A DNA stretch of 64,000 nucleotides from Anthostomella pinea (lineage: Eukaryota > Ascomycota > Sordariomycetes > Xylariales > Xylariaceae), in NCBI GenBank assembly GCA_963556695.1, contig CAUWAG010000003.1:7440001-7504000 (forward strand), in the 5' to 3' direction. The translations under genes were made by a program, and so were the position numbers. Of this stretch, positions 11,316 to 21,979 are shown in pieces (the first letter of the stretch is position 1; each line of letters begins with the position of its first letter). The notes below the pieces were generated by a model. The model was given only the letters and a program-made list of their open reading frames with translations, made no database searches and was not told the DNA's origin.

Positions 11316-11928
11316 CTGTCATATCATCAGCTCAGTATGAACCCATATATTGTCATATCATCAGAAGATTCAGGGGCAAGCAAAGATAGCTCCTACGGAG
11401 CGTGTAGGAAACTCACATCATGCAAACATCCTTTCTGACGTAGGTCCACTTTTGGGACATGTGTCAAACAGAGCGTGGGGGCATTTGGTTGGGTGAAAAC
11501 ATATATTCTGGTGTAATCCGTGTTCTTGTTGTATCTCTGTGAAAATCCTTCTGTGGGCTAAGTGGCCCAAAAATGCCCTATTGGCCTTGTTGGTGCACTG
11601 CGACCTCCCTGAACGCCACGGTGGCTTGCGCGCCATTCAACAACATGTTCGCGAGACTGGGTGGCGATATGACGAAACGGATGTCGCAGATATTGTAGGT
11701 GCAAGAGAGGTTGCTTATATGGGAAGAGGACGGGTACTTAACCAAGGGCTATGCGCATCACTAATATGAGCAGCAAATTCACTGATCATTTTACTTCCTT
11801 TACAAGTCACACAGAGCCCTTTCTTCGAACAGAGTAGCAAATATTTGTGATCATTGCCGGCACCATTCATTAAGGCTATCCCCCGAGCAGGCACAGATCC
11901 CCATAACCCGACCACCGCTGTCCCCATC
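11316..11928. other. Intergenic region with one copy of a repeated coding-like segment
   Basis: This holds the promoter side of the secreted protease-like gene. The only notable content is the segment at about 11557-11650, which is described separately. Confidence 0.45.
11557..11650 (+). repeat. Dispersed repeat encoding a KWPKNALLALLVHC-like peptide, copy 1
   Basis: The frame here encodes a peptide beginning KWPKNALLALLVHCDLPERH. Clear relatives occur at 37738-37818 and, more decayed, at about 45905-45975. Conservation of the reading frame suggests a fragment of a dispersed gene or transposon ORF. I do not recognise the family. Confidence 0.5.
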
Positions 11929-13141
11929 ATGGTCCGCGTACAACATCCTGCTATAATCGCCGCATTCTTGCTATGCTTAGGAAGTACTTCTGTACTTCAA
12001 AAGAAGGAAGAAAGCTGGGACACGTTCGATGGTGTTCAAGAAGCCAAACGCAGCGATGAGTCTGGATTCGGAGTCGTGATCGAATCGAACGACGGAAGGA
12101 CAACGACATTGTCTGCGGATGAAGTCAACAAGATCATCAAGGACGCTTGCGGTAGTGACCTTTCCAAGTCGAGCATCATCCAAAGGGACCCCGACGAGAG
12201 CCACGATGAAGGCGACGCCACCCCCGCTGTTTCACCACGCTCTCTTTCCGGGCCGCGAGTTATTAATCCTTCGGGCTACCCGTATTCTGCCTGCGGTCGC
12301 TTCGACGGCAACAACGGTTACAGTTGCTCCGTGACACTCGTGGGACCACGCCTGGCAGTAACAGCCAACCACTGTAACCAAGGGAAAGCCGGAAATTCGG
12401 ATTTTGGGAAGGTCTACCCAGCCCTCTATGACACAAAGGGAACGTATGCAAGAGTTGACAGGTGGCTTCGGAGCAAGGCCTTTTCTGCTGAAGCCGATGA
12501 CGCGGAAGTCTTCGATATCGCAGTCTTGGTGCTTGATCGGGACATAGGGCATGATTTCGGTTGGATGTAAGTTTCATTCCCATACAGCGACTAAGTGTAT
12601 TGCCCATGAAGGAGTAGATGCCTCTTCTTGAGGGTTTATTTCCCCCAACCACACTCATTCCCCCAACCATCAAGAGGTGCACAGTGTGCCCATGATAACA
12701 CCTGTTTCATGCAACCATCGGATGTTGTGTTTCTTGCCCTGATACTACCTCGAGTTTCAATGCTTTCGAGATGAGACTCACACACACACTAGGGACGTAG
12801 CCTCGCGGGTGGAGGATGATTGGACAGGAAAAACCTGGTTCCAGAACGTGGCCTACACCGACGCGAAAGACGATATGAAAAAGCCAGTATATCAGGAAGG
12901 CATCTCCTTCAAAAGGGGAAACCTGCGCAACGGCGCCGGACCTTTACACAGCGACGCATTGGGATATGGTGGTTCGGACGGAAGTTCGCTATGGTATTAC
13001 AGAGGGGGGCGAGGCGTGATAGTCGGCGTGGCATCTACGCTGGATAACCGTAACCTCGTTTTCGCAGGCCAAGTTGGAGTTGCACCTTCTGAGCTCACGA
13101 GACTTGTCACAGTGGCTCAGTCAAAAATTCCCCTTTCGTAA
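11929..13141 (+). CDS. Secreted trypsin-like serine protease family protein, probably inactive
   Basis: A hydrophobic signal peptide (MVRVQHPAIIAAFLLCLG) opens a predicted 328-residue secreted protein. Exons are 11929-12566 and 12793-13141, with intron GTAAGT...ACTAG. A propeptide-like acidic stretch precedes the chymotrypsin-fold region. The catalytic His is visible in VTANHC and the catalytic Asp in FDIAVLVLD. The expected nucleophile motif (G-[DN]-S-G-[SG]) reads GGSDGSSLW, which puts Asp where Ser is expected. The fold is likely, but the activity is doubtful. The ATG at 11929 is chosen over 11854 because it starts directly at the signal peptide. Confidence 0.8.
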
Positions 13142-13645
13142 CGTTCGGATCCCGATGGAAGGGCTACGGGAAACATATGCTTGGGGCCATGGAAATGGAC
13201 ATCGCTGCTCTTGTTTCTACTTTGAGGACACACTGCATGTATATACATATCCTCCCACGAATCCACGTTCTTTACTTTCACATAGAATGGCGCACCACAT
13301 GCACTGCATCGACTGCGGAGACCAGCGTTCGGCCTGCCTACACCACAACAGTGTATAAAGCACCACACCCTCTCTGTCACGCCCGGAAGACTAGCACTTC
13401 TATATCATAACTAAACGACATTCCTGTGACAACAGACCCCAGTGCTGTTGTGCAGGCTGAAACACAAGTGCTCCGAAGCGCAGTTGGCCAACAGCATATG
13501 CAGGCATCTCTGCATTGCTCACAGGCTACGCCCCTCTGCTATTCCCCATTGGCCTCGTATCGCTCTACTTACGGCGTACCAGAGGGCACCCGGTGTTGTA
13601 TGTTTTGTTTCACTTTGGCCCATTATTCTTCTCTTTTCTTTGGCT
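13142..13645. other. Intergenic region between the protease-like gene and the disrupted gene
   Basis: These are the facing 3' ends of two genes. No open frame with recognisable content was found. Confidence 0.5.
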
Positions 13646-13779
13646 CTAGTTTATCGTCTCATCTACTGTTGAAGCCACGCGGCTCGAGTATTGCCAGCGA
13701 CAAGCAAAGCAACCGCACAAAGCAACCGCCAGTGCCTGCGCGTCCTCCTCGTCCGTGTCTGAAACCTCATCCGTAGCTA

Positions 13780-15987
13780 CCATCCCCCCCCCCACATCTC
13801 GTACACCCCCACATCTCGTACAGCAAAACCCCCACCACCACCACCAAAACACCCCCTTATTCACCCACATGTAAAAGAAGTCATTCAGGTCAGAGAAATC
13901 CAGCAAAACTATCATTCGAGAGCGCTGAAGCTGATCATTTATAATATCTAGTGGGCGCCCGAATGAATCGCCCCGAACGGGTCTGCTTAGGCTCCTGTAT
14001 GGCCTCTGAAGCGGCCTCTTCAGCCGAGTCTTCGTCTTCTGCTTCTTCTTCTTCGTCATCATCAACCACAACTTCTGGTACATCCGCAGAGGCACCAGGG
14101 GTGATGGTACCACCCGTACTTAATACCTCTGTGACTGTTCTGAACTTCCTGTTAGGATTAGGGATCTTTTGCCGCTTCTTTGGCCATAACCGCTCCAGTT
14201 CAGTCTCCAGGGCCTTGATTTTCCTGACTTTGATAACAAGGTCGGTCTCTTTAGCCTCGAATGCAGTGGCTATCTTTCTGTACTTCAGTCGGGTGCTAGG
14301 GGACTTGTTTTTGCCGAAATTCATGATCTGGCGGCTCGTAATAGGGGTCCGTTGGTCCTCTGGTTTAGAGCTTTCAGGGGTCTCAGGCTCAGGGGTCTTC
14401 TGCTTCTCTTCCTGGATTTCTGGGTGCACAAAGCACTTCCTGCGGCTGATAGGATAATATCCAGTCGTTTTGAAGCCAGAAAGGATGTTTGCCTTAATAA
14501 AAGCAGCAGCTCTGGCCTGGCTGTAGCACCGAATGAAGTTGATCATGTCAACAGGCAAGGCATCCGTCAGAGAATTTAGCTGAGAAAGGAATTTCTGGTA
14601 AGCCTTCAGGGCGTTATAGGGCCCGTTATCTAGGGGTTGCATGCCGTGACTAGTATGCGCAGGAAAGAAACAGAACAATATGTTGGCAAAATAATAAATG
14701 GTCATGAATTCGTTCTTACAACATGCGTTAGCCCTTATTAAATCAGGAAAGAAATAAAGGAAATCTATATTAAATAAGAAAAAGCATGTACATACGGAGA
14801 TATGGCTATCATAGCCATTTAGTATTAAAAGAATAGGCTCAGCCTGATCTTTTCCTCATATCTCGTCTACTTGCGGGATGAAGATATCTTCTAGCCATTG
14901 GCAGGCTATGTTATTCGAAGTCCAGCTGTTTTCTGAGCATATATAATGCCAATTGGCGGTCTTTCGAAACTCCTCGATGAACCACTGGGCCTGGAGGTCC
15001 TTCCCCTTGAAGATAATACCTGGTTTGAGGAATTTTCCAGTTGCAGAGATGGCCTCGATGAAGGAGGTCCAGCTACGGCTTTGAGGACTTTTCAAGAAGG
15101 CCTTCTTAGTAACAGAACTACCTAAAACCAAAGAATCAATGCCTATAAAGTTAATTAGAATTTCTATAGATTTAAAGGGTTAGTTATAGTTACCAAAACC
15201 CGCCATGATGCCGCCCTTATTGACATTATACGTGTTTTCTGGCTTGACCCAGCCATAATCCTCTAGGATTTCGAAGAACCAGTTAACTGCCTTTGGCATA
15301 AAGCCCTTAAAGCGTGCTGATTCCATCCTTTTGCCAACTTTGGTCTTTATCTGGGGGTTACGGCATTTGAAGCCGGTTATAAAGTGGTCTCCAAAGGGGG
15401 CCTGAATCTCTGTTCTTTTTTAACACCTTCACGATGATCTCACGCACTAGGGAGTGCGAAGGGGCTAGTCCTAGCTTCTCCTGATACAAAATCCAGTTGA
15501 TTATAGTGCTTTCTTGAGCAGGGGAGTCTCTGTTGGTATATATGGCCTTTGCCTTTTGAGGGCTTGTCGTTAAATCGGTCAGAGAGCGTTGTAGCAAGGA
15601 TGCCGTGTTTTTGAGCGCTTTTTCGCAGCGAGAGGCCCTCGTTCGTGATATATAAGATGGCATTTGCCATCTGATCCTCCGTATACGGTTTGGGAGGCAT
15701 TTTAGGCGGCTATACGATGCTGCGGTGCATACAGAACAAGGCTTCAGACGAGGCTCCAGCACCCGAAAATTTCTATTCGGGGTAGGAAACGCGGGGTAAT
15801 AGACAGCCAATTACGTAGGCCGCGCGGGGTAAATTCTACATTGAATTAAACTTTAAGATCAGGGCTACCTAGAGCACTAAATACATTCCGAATAGCTTCA
15901 ATATCAGGCTGAAAGCGTACAAGTGAACATATAAGGTTTAGGTGGTGGTGGTGGGGTTTTGCTGTACGAGATGTAGGGGGGGGATGG
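13780..15987 (-). mobile_element. Fot1/pogo-type DNA transposon with TA target duplication
   Basis: The element is 2208 bp. Its terminal inverted repeats begin CCATCCCCCCCC and continue with ACATCTCGTACAGCAAAACC and a run of CCA triplets. The left copy contains an extra duplicated block. Both ends are flanked by TA (13778-13779 and 15988-15989), as expected for Tc1/mariner/pogo insertion. The internal region carries a decayed transposase on the minus strand. The insertion lies in the 3' end of a nucleotidyltransferase-like gene. Confidence 0.88.
13935..15700 (-). pseudogene. Decayed pogo/Fot1 transposase
   Basis: The N terminus (MPPKPYTEDQMANAILYI) is an HTH_psq DNA-binding domain. It is followed, after a frameshift, by a Tc5-type HTH segment (QEKLGLAPSHSLVREIIVKV). 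The DDE core comes next, including SRSWTSFIEAISATGK. Introns are likely at about 15136-15192 and at about 14730-14810 (GTATGT donor). The C terminus contains HTSHGMQPLDNGPYNALK and a long acidic tail. Two expected catalytic aspartates read as Asn (NVNKGG and LILNGYDSH), and a TGA stop interrupts the frame after PQVDEI. It cannot encode an active enzyme. Confidence 0.8.
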
Positions 15988-17590
15988 TAGAAGCGTGCCG
16001 GGGATATCATCGTCCATGTGCTTCCAGCCTTTGGGTTTGATGAAGTCGGCGGTAAGTCGGTACTGGGTCAGAGCGGGCTTGTACTCAAGCGCCGTGACGA
16101 GCTGCAGTTCTGCCTCGCTGTCTGGCGTGAGCTGCACGATTTGAAAGTTGCTGACTCGGGTGGCTATGCGGCGCCATGCGGTATTATAATTAGTGGTGTA
16201 TCTGTGGCGTATGTTAGCATGCTTGTACGTGGAGCCTGGACACTGTTCGAACAATGCCCCTTCCTGATCGTGCATCACCGGAGGACGATAGAACCCGTTG
16301 ATGTAGGAACATTGCACGTGGGCAATAGCGGGGGTGTTCTTACATGTACTGGAGACCAGGCGAAGCAAAGATGTCTGCGTTTATCTTGGAAGAGCTTCGG
16401 CGGGATGTCGTTGTAGTGTATACTTCGAAGCAACTGCTCTCGATAACGTAGTCAGGCGTCGGTGCCGGCGTGACCCCCGCCGTATCCAGCGGGATCGCCC
16501 ATGTATGCCTGTCCCCAACACGCCGCTGGCCAGACGAAGCTCTGACCGTGGTAACGAACCCAGTCTCGAGCACCTGTGGGGGGCTGGCCTTCATCGTCCA
16601 GCCCCTAGGCCGATACTTCTCGTGGTAGCGCTTCTCTTGGTTGTTCAGGCGCTTCAGGGGGATGGTCTCGTGGTCCACGAAGGTGGCGATCGGGAACAGG
16701 GAATAGGCCTTGTTCCAGGTGATGAAGTTGACGATGCAGGTCGTGTAGTAGCAGCGCAGAATACCCTGCACGGGGATGTCTTTCGTGGCGATGAGCTGGG
16801 CTTTGACGATGGTGGTTCCACGCTCTTGGTAGTACGTGCGGCACTGGAGACTGTCAATATTCGATGTGGAAAGGAGACTAGGGGAAAGGGGGGCGGACCT
16901 CCACTACGTCTCTCGTGCCATATTTCCCGCCAGTACCGGTATATACATACTCAGTGACCGGTCGTGCAGTATCCTGGGGTTTAGCCAGCGAACCCCTCTC
17001 CTTATTGTTGAGAGAAAACTGATATCCCGCTTCGTTGATTAAGAAGTCATGCATCGCGTCCAGATTGGCACCGACTTGTACTTCGATGTCCAGGTCCGAT
17101 TCAGCCCAGTGCACACGCTCGAAGAACTGCAGCGCGAAGCTTCCTGCGATCAAGGCATTGCATTGGGCAAGCTTGGCACGGAAGGCGATGGGCTTGTCGA
17201 ATAATTGTGCGAGCTTTGCGTTGATGTCCCATGAGGCGTTGATGTGTCGACGCATCTCCTTGTTGGTAAGTGAGAGGCGGATCAGGCTTCGCCCGTCGAG
17301 GGCGGCTAGGAGACGGTTCCATATCGGGGGAGAAGCGTGTAGGGCCGAAGAGGGATATGAGGTGCTTCTGCTGAGATGGTTCGGCCATGGGTACCTGCTG
17401 TTGGCTTGGAGGAGAGGAGGCTAGGGTATGTGTTCTCTCCGCGATATGGAGGATGTAACGAATACATTGCGTCTGATCACCGCCGTACTTATAGCTCAAG
17501 GCTCATTACTGGCGTTCAGTCACGATACTGGAAGGTACTTGTCGTAGCTTACTGAACAGGTATGTCAACCTCTCTACTCATCTGCTGGTT

Positions 17591-17971
17591 TCACACAAGG
17601 TCTTGGTAGAAGGAGAGAGAATGCACCCATTGGGACTTCGTCTCATCGGCTGTGAGACCATCAATATTAGCCTGGGTATAGTCCACGGCTACGATACCAC
17701 TGGATTGGTAGCACACAATGCATATTGTTGACGCAATATGTGTTGAAGGTACCTCTGACTCAAAGCCATACCTACATACCAAGGCTTGTTCGTAGCTCAC
17801 CGCTTGAATCTGACTTTGGTAAAGTATGAGAATGACTTGGTAGCCTAACTTGAAGGGTTTCTTGCTCACCTCTCCCTTTGTGGTCTGCCCAAAGTTGCGG
17901 GTAGCAGCTGTAAGACAACCATGATTCATTGCTGTATATGGATCAGGTCGTGAGCACTCCCCACAAGGCAT
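17591..17971 (-). other. Unassigned open frame, possible multi-exon small gene
   Basis: An open frame of 126 codons contains several GTGAG- or GTATG-type donors and CAG/AAG acceptors. A small gene with introns is therefore possible. The last 50 codons (ending WVHSLSFYQDLV) are the most protein-like. No family recognised. Confidence 0.2.
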
Positions 17972-18289
17972 TCATGAGCACGGTCTCACAGTATCACAGA
18001 ACCAAACCGTCTATTTTATTTCCCTTACAGCTTCAAGACACTGGTTGCCCTTCGAAAGACCGAACCTCCTGGTACATCAGAACTTATACTTATGGCGGTC
18101 CTGCCCTGGCCACTGAGGTGATAAAACGGCGAACATACTGGTTATATAATACCAGTTCAAGGGTCGGAATAGGGGCACGAGGAAGTCGAAGAATGCTGTG
18201 TTAGCCATGGGATATGAGAGTCGTGAATGAGATTGCCACGGGTACCATCCCCTGGCGTGACTGTAAGTATTTTTTTAGTGGTGAAGAGG

Positions 18290-18600
18290 AGATGAGACGT
18301 GACGCTAACTTCGAGAGTTTGTCGCATCCAGAATGACCTCAAGTCTTCGACGTTGAGTTGTCGTGGAAGAACTCCTAGCACGGCAAACCCCAGAAGACTG
18401 AAGTTATCCTTGTATGTGTCAGATAGGTAGCTTTCACTCGTTAGGCAGGTGACATGGGATAAGTGCTCCCAGACTTCGATATCCAAAAAGTCCTGAATCC
18501 CAAATGAATCCCAAATCTCCCTACACCGTTTCGCATCGCTCCATGCTGTTGATCCCGGACCTATGGCTCGGAGTGTCGGAAAGAGAAGACAAGAGCAACT
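18290..18600 (-). other. Unassigned coding-like fragment
   Basis: The minus-strand frame contains RCREIWDSFGIQDFLDIEVW and LLGFAVLGVLPRQLNVEDL, which look like real protein. A GTTAGC donor could end it near 18306. I could not connect it to a start or to other exons, so it may be a gene remnant. Confidence 0.3.
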
Positions 18601-18742
18601 TCAAAGCTTAGCGATGCCACCAACATTGAGGCAGCAACCCTTTAACCATCAGTCGCAAGTGGAGGCTGAAGCCGTTCAAGTGAGACAACCTCGATATAGT
18701 ACCTAATAGCGGTAAAATGTGAGGGGCAACAATGTGTTTACC

Positions 18743-18793
18743 GGACAATGATTGTTTGCCGGACAATCATTGTTTGCCCAACAATCATTGTCC
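18743..18793. repeat. 18-bp direct repeats forming a palindrome upstream of the hydrolase
   Basis: The units GGACAATGATTGTTTGCC and GGACAATCATTGTTTGCC are adjacent. A third partial unit in inverted sense ends ACAATCATTGTCC. The outer arms are perfect inverted repeats. The site lies about 125 bp upstream of the hydrolase ATG and could be a regulatory site cluster or a cruciform-forming repeat. Confidence 0.6.
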
Positions 18794-18917
18794 AAAATTA
18801 CAGTGCCACCACCAAACCCCGCTACGGTAATAATATGCACTAAGATTATCTGGTTATCGCCGAAAAGGCCTTCCCGGTCAGCCAACTGCCAGCTTCACAA
18901 CCAAGACACAGAAAGCC

Positions 18918-20230
18918 ATGGAGACGATATCCAAGTGCTTCGGCGCGCCCGACGAATCCAAGGCGACTGCTATTATCGCAACGACAGTCGTAACCACAAT
19001 AACGCTCATCTCCGTTGCGCGCTTCGTCCTGTGGCCGAGGAAGACGCCCATAATCCCCGGGGCCCTGACAACGAGCGTGCCGAGGCTGTCGGAGGCTGAA
19101 CTCCAGGATGTCGCTTACAGGACCGACCACTTCCCCGGCGCAAGGGACGTGGTGACGCCGGTAGGTTTGATCGCTCTCACTCACAATTTTAGATCTCATG
19201 ATGATGGATGGGCAAATGTGCGAATAATCAAGGTTGCTGACGTCAAGCGCAGTACGGCAACATCCGCGTCTACGAGTTCGGGCCAGAAGACGGGAGGAAG
19301 GTCCTCATGCTGCACGGAATTAGCACATCATGCATGACCCTCGCCGACCTCGCCGTAGGGCTCGAGGAGAAGGGCTGCCGCGTCATGCTGTTCGATCTCT
19401 TTGGGCGCGGCTATAGCGACGCTCCGGGTGATCTCCCCTACGACACACGCCTCTTCACGACGCAGATCCTGCTGGCGCTCGCGTCGTCGCCGCTGCCCTG
19501 GACGGGCGACGCGGGCTTCAGCCTGGTCGGCTACTCGCTCGGCGGCGGCATCGCGGCCAACTTTGCCGCCACTTTCCCGCGGATGGTAGCGTCTTTGCTT
19601 CTCCTTGCGCCGGCGGGGCTCATCCGCCCGGAGAACATCGGCCGTGCCAGCCGGCTGGTCTTCACGTCTGGGATCGTGCCGGAGCGCCTGCTGGCTTGGT
19701 TGACGAAGCGGCGGCTGCGCACGCCCATCGACAATGCGGTCAGCAAGCGGCGCAAGGCGTCGATGTCTTCGTCAGCTGGTAACACTAATGGTAACAGCTC
19801 GTCCGGGCAGACGACGTCTTCGGAGAACCAGGAGAACTACCTCGACGTGGCCGTCCAGGAAGCAGTGGACCCGCCCTTGGAGCCATCGCCAACGCCGACC
19901 GAGCTGCGCGTCGCCAGCTTCGTGCACTGGTCGCTGGACTACAACGAGGGCTTTGTGCCGGCTATGATGTCGACCATGCGCTATGCACCCCTCATGGACC
20001 AACAACACTACTGGCGGCTGCTGTCGCAGCGCGAGCCGGGAACTACGGCTGTGCTACTGGGACGCAATGATAACCTGATTCAGAGGGAGGACTACGAGGA
20101 GGATGCGCTGCCGCTGCTCGGTGGGAAGGATAATGTGTTTTGGCGTATCGTGCCGGGCTCGCATAACTTTCCCTTTACCAACGGGCCTGAGGCGCTGGAG
20201 GTCATTTATGAGTTTTGGGGGATGAATTGA
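18918..20230 (+). CDS. Alpha/beta-hydrolase, membrane-anchored
   Basis: The predicted protein has 406 residues from exons 18918-19160 and 19253-20230 (GTAGGT...GCGCAG intron). Residues about 15-40 form an N-terminal membrane anchor (IIATTVVTTITLISVARFVL). The hydrolase core shows an oxyanion-side LHGIST, LFDLFGRGYSDAPG and the nucleophile elbow GYSLGGG. A late histidine sits in VPGSHNFPF, and a candidate acid residue is in LLGRNDNLI. A low-complexity Ser/Asn insert of about 40 residues interrupts the cap region. The family includes esterases and epoxide-hydrolase relatives, and the substrate is unknown. Confidence 0.85.
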
Positions 20231-20508
20231 GGGTGTCAGGACAATGCCTGGGTGATAGAGCTCACGATCACACGATTACTTCTGACGGCGACAAGAGACA
20301 GACGATAGAAGGCGTCAATCATACCATAGATGAGGCAGATTCGTATCGAATAGAGTAAACCCATGTTTACAGGCCGAGTAAAACGACGCTATCAAGTACC
20401 TTTACATGCAAGGACGCCGAGCCAGGTAAATGCAAATGAAATCCCATTCCCACCATCATAACTCGTCCTTCCGTCCGCTCCCCGCAACGCCCACCGCCCG
20501 CCGCCCGA
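20231..20508. other. Convergent 3' intergenic spacer
   Basis: Short spacer between two convergent genes. Nothing recognisable. Confidence 0.5.
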
Positions 20509-21280
20509 TCAAGCATCCATCGCATCCCGTCCGTTAATCAGGATGATGCACGTAGAGACGGCAACCACCTCATCCAGCTCATTGGCGTTGAGGACGAGCA
20601 CGGCGTCCTGGTCGAAGCCGTAGCCGGCCACGCGGGCGATCTCGACGCGCTGCTGGTTGAGGCACTTGTAGAGGACGCCGACGCGGCCGTCGCTCATGTC
20701 CCAGAAGTAGGGGATCTGCGTGTACGTTAACATCCTGTCCTTGAAACCCGTATAGAAGAAGGAAAGAGAACAACATAACAAAAAGCTTGTTCTCGAAACC
20801 AAGCCTCAGTGTCTTGTGATGTGATGGGATGTTTTCTATACGTACGGAGTTCTTGACGAAGGCCTCGTGGCGCTGGGGCTCCCAGCCGTCGCCCACGGGG
20901 CACAGCTCGATCTCGTGGCGAGAGTGTTGCGACCCGCTCGGGAACCGCACCGTCGACGACCCGAACGACACGAATGTGATGTTGAGGTCGCACAGCGGCT
21001 CCCCGGACCCGGCGTCCGTCAGCGTCTTGATCGTCCGCATCATGTTGCCGCTGCTGCTGATGGAGAAGGCCGGACCGCCGGCCTGGCGCGCTGCCTCCCC
21101 GGCCTCGTCGAGGAATTCCTTGCTGAAGTTGTTGAAGCGCTGCCTTATCTTGCCCGTCAGGTCTAGGACCTCGGCGTTGGTCTTGAAGTGGACGCAGCCC
21201 TTGAGGTAGTACGTCTTGGTCGGCTTGAGGACGACCTCCTTGTTGATGGGGAAGTCGTCCGGGTGGAATGGGTGAGGCAT
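20509..21280 (-). CDS. Hypothetical protein, possible LURP-one/tubby-like fold
   Basis: The predicted protein has 221 residues from exons 21280-20846 and 20739-20509. The intron starts GTACGT and ends TTTCAAG, and both junctions are in phase 0. The sequence has alternating beta-strand-like segments (TYYLKGCVHFKT, RHEIELCPVGDGWEP, GVLYKCLNQQRVEIARVAGY). This is reminiscent of LURP-one-related or tubby-like barrels common in fungi, but I cannot confirm the family by eye. No signal peptide or membrane segment is seen. The 5' leader contains a GT-rich microsatellite at about 21281-21297. Confidence 0.75.
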
Positions 21281-21979
21281 GGTGTGTGTGTGTGTATGTG
21301 CGATCTAAAGGAGAGGGGCTAAGGGTGCGTCTAGTGAGTGACGGCTGGGTTTCTAGATCTGTAGGTATATATAGAAGTTGCGATCTACCTCAAAGACTTC
21401 GCGTGTACTTGTCTAATCGCTTGTGAGATGAAATGAAATGAAATGAGACGAATGAGGTTCTCAGCCGCAAGCTGCGTCAGTTGCGTGTCGCCGCAATATA
21501 TTGGTCCGAGTTTCAAGGACCCCGGAGCTCCGTATGTGACGTCAGGCCGGCCCATTACTTGATTCCCACGCATGTCCTTCCAAGTTTCAGCACGATCGAC
21601 CCCTGCATCACGAGGACATCTATTTGCAGGTTTGAAGGATATCATTCTCGTCACATGGGTGTCTTTCGAGATGAGGCTTGGAATCTTATAGTAATGTGAG
21701 GGAGTATAAGGTATCTCACTTTGAGTCTTCTTATCGGCGGGCTTATCAAGGTTCGCTTCGAGGAAGTGGTGGGTGAATAGTCTACCCCGCGGATCGCCTC
21801 GGAGAAGCATCTTTCGCGACCAAGGAGCCAAAGAAGAAGCGTCTTTGAGCAATGAAGGCATGCTTTACTTAAAGCATGAAGTCTCTCAGAAAAGGTGACT
21901 AGATATACTGAAGTTTTCGAAGCGTAACTTTCGAGTTATTTGACTTGATACATCACGGAGCTGCTTTGAACTGATAACG
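21281..21979. other. Divergent promoter region
   Basis: Lies between two divergently transcribed genes. A small GAAAT tandem run occurs at about 21427-21445. No gene is seen. Confidence 0.5.

Larger units (their letters stand above)
13646..17388 (-). pseudogene. Nucleotidyltransferase-like fungal protein gene, split by a transposon and frameshifted
   Basis: The reading begins at 17388 (MAEPSQQKHLIS). It continues through SLTNKEMRRHINASWDIN and a polymerase-beta-type nucleotidyltransferase signature, GSFALQFF followed by DLDIEV. After intron 16343-16202 (branch site GCTAAC, acceptor CACAG) the frame runs ATRVSNFQIV to the TA at 15988. There the pogo element 13780-15987 intervenes. The original C terminus, rich in acidic residues, resumes in frame at 13779 and stops at 13646. 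Two further breaks are apparent. Near 17312 an AT unit seems lost before WNRLLAALDG. At about 16880-16890 a C-run adds one base. The family is common but uncharacterised in fungi, and catalytic activity is unproven. Confidence 0.72.
17389..18917. other. Intergenic region with weak coding-like fragments and a hairpin cluster
   Basis: Two minus-strand stretches (17594-17971 and about 18290-18600) look partly coding but match nothing I recognise. They are listed separately. A repeat-palindrome lies at 18743-18793 upstream of the hydrolase gene. Confidence 0.45.

Noticed and set aside
13951..14457. 168-codon plus-strand Ser-rich frame
   Set aside because: It is antisense to the acidic tail of the pogo transposase.
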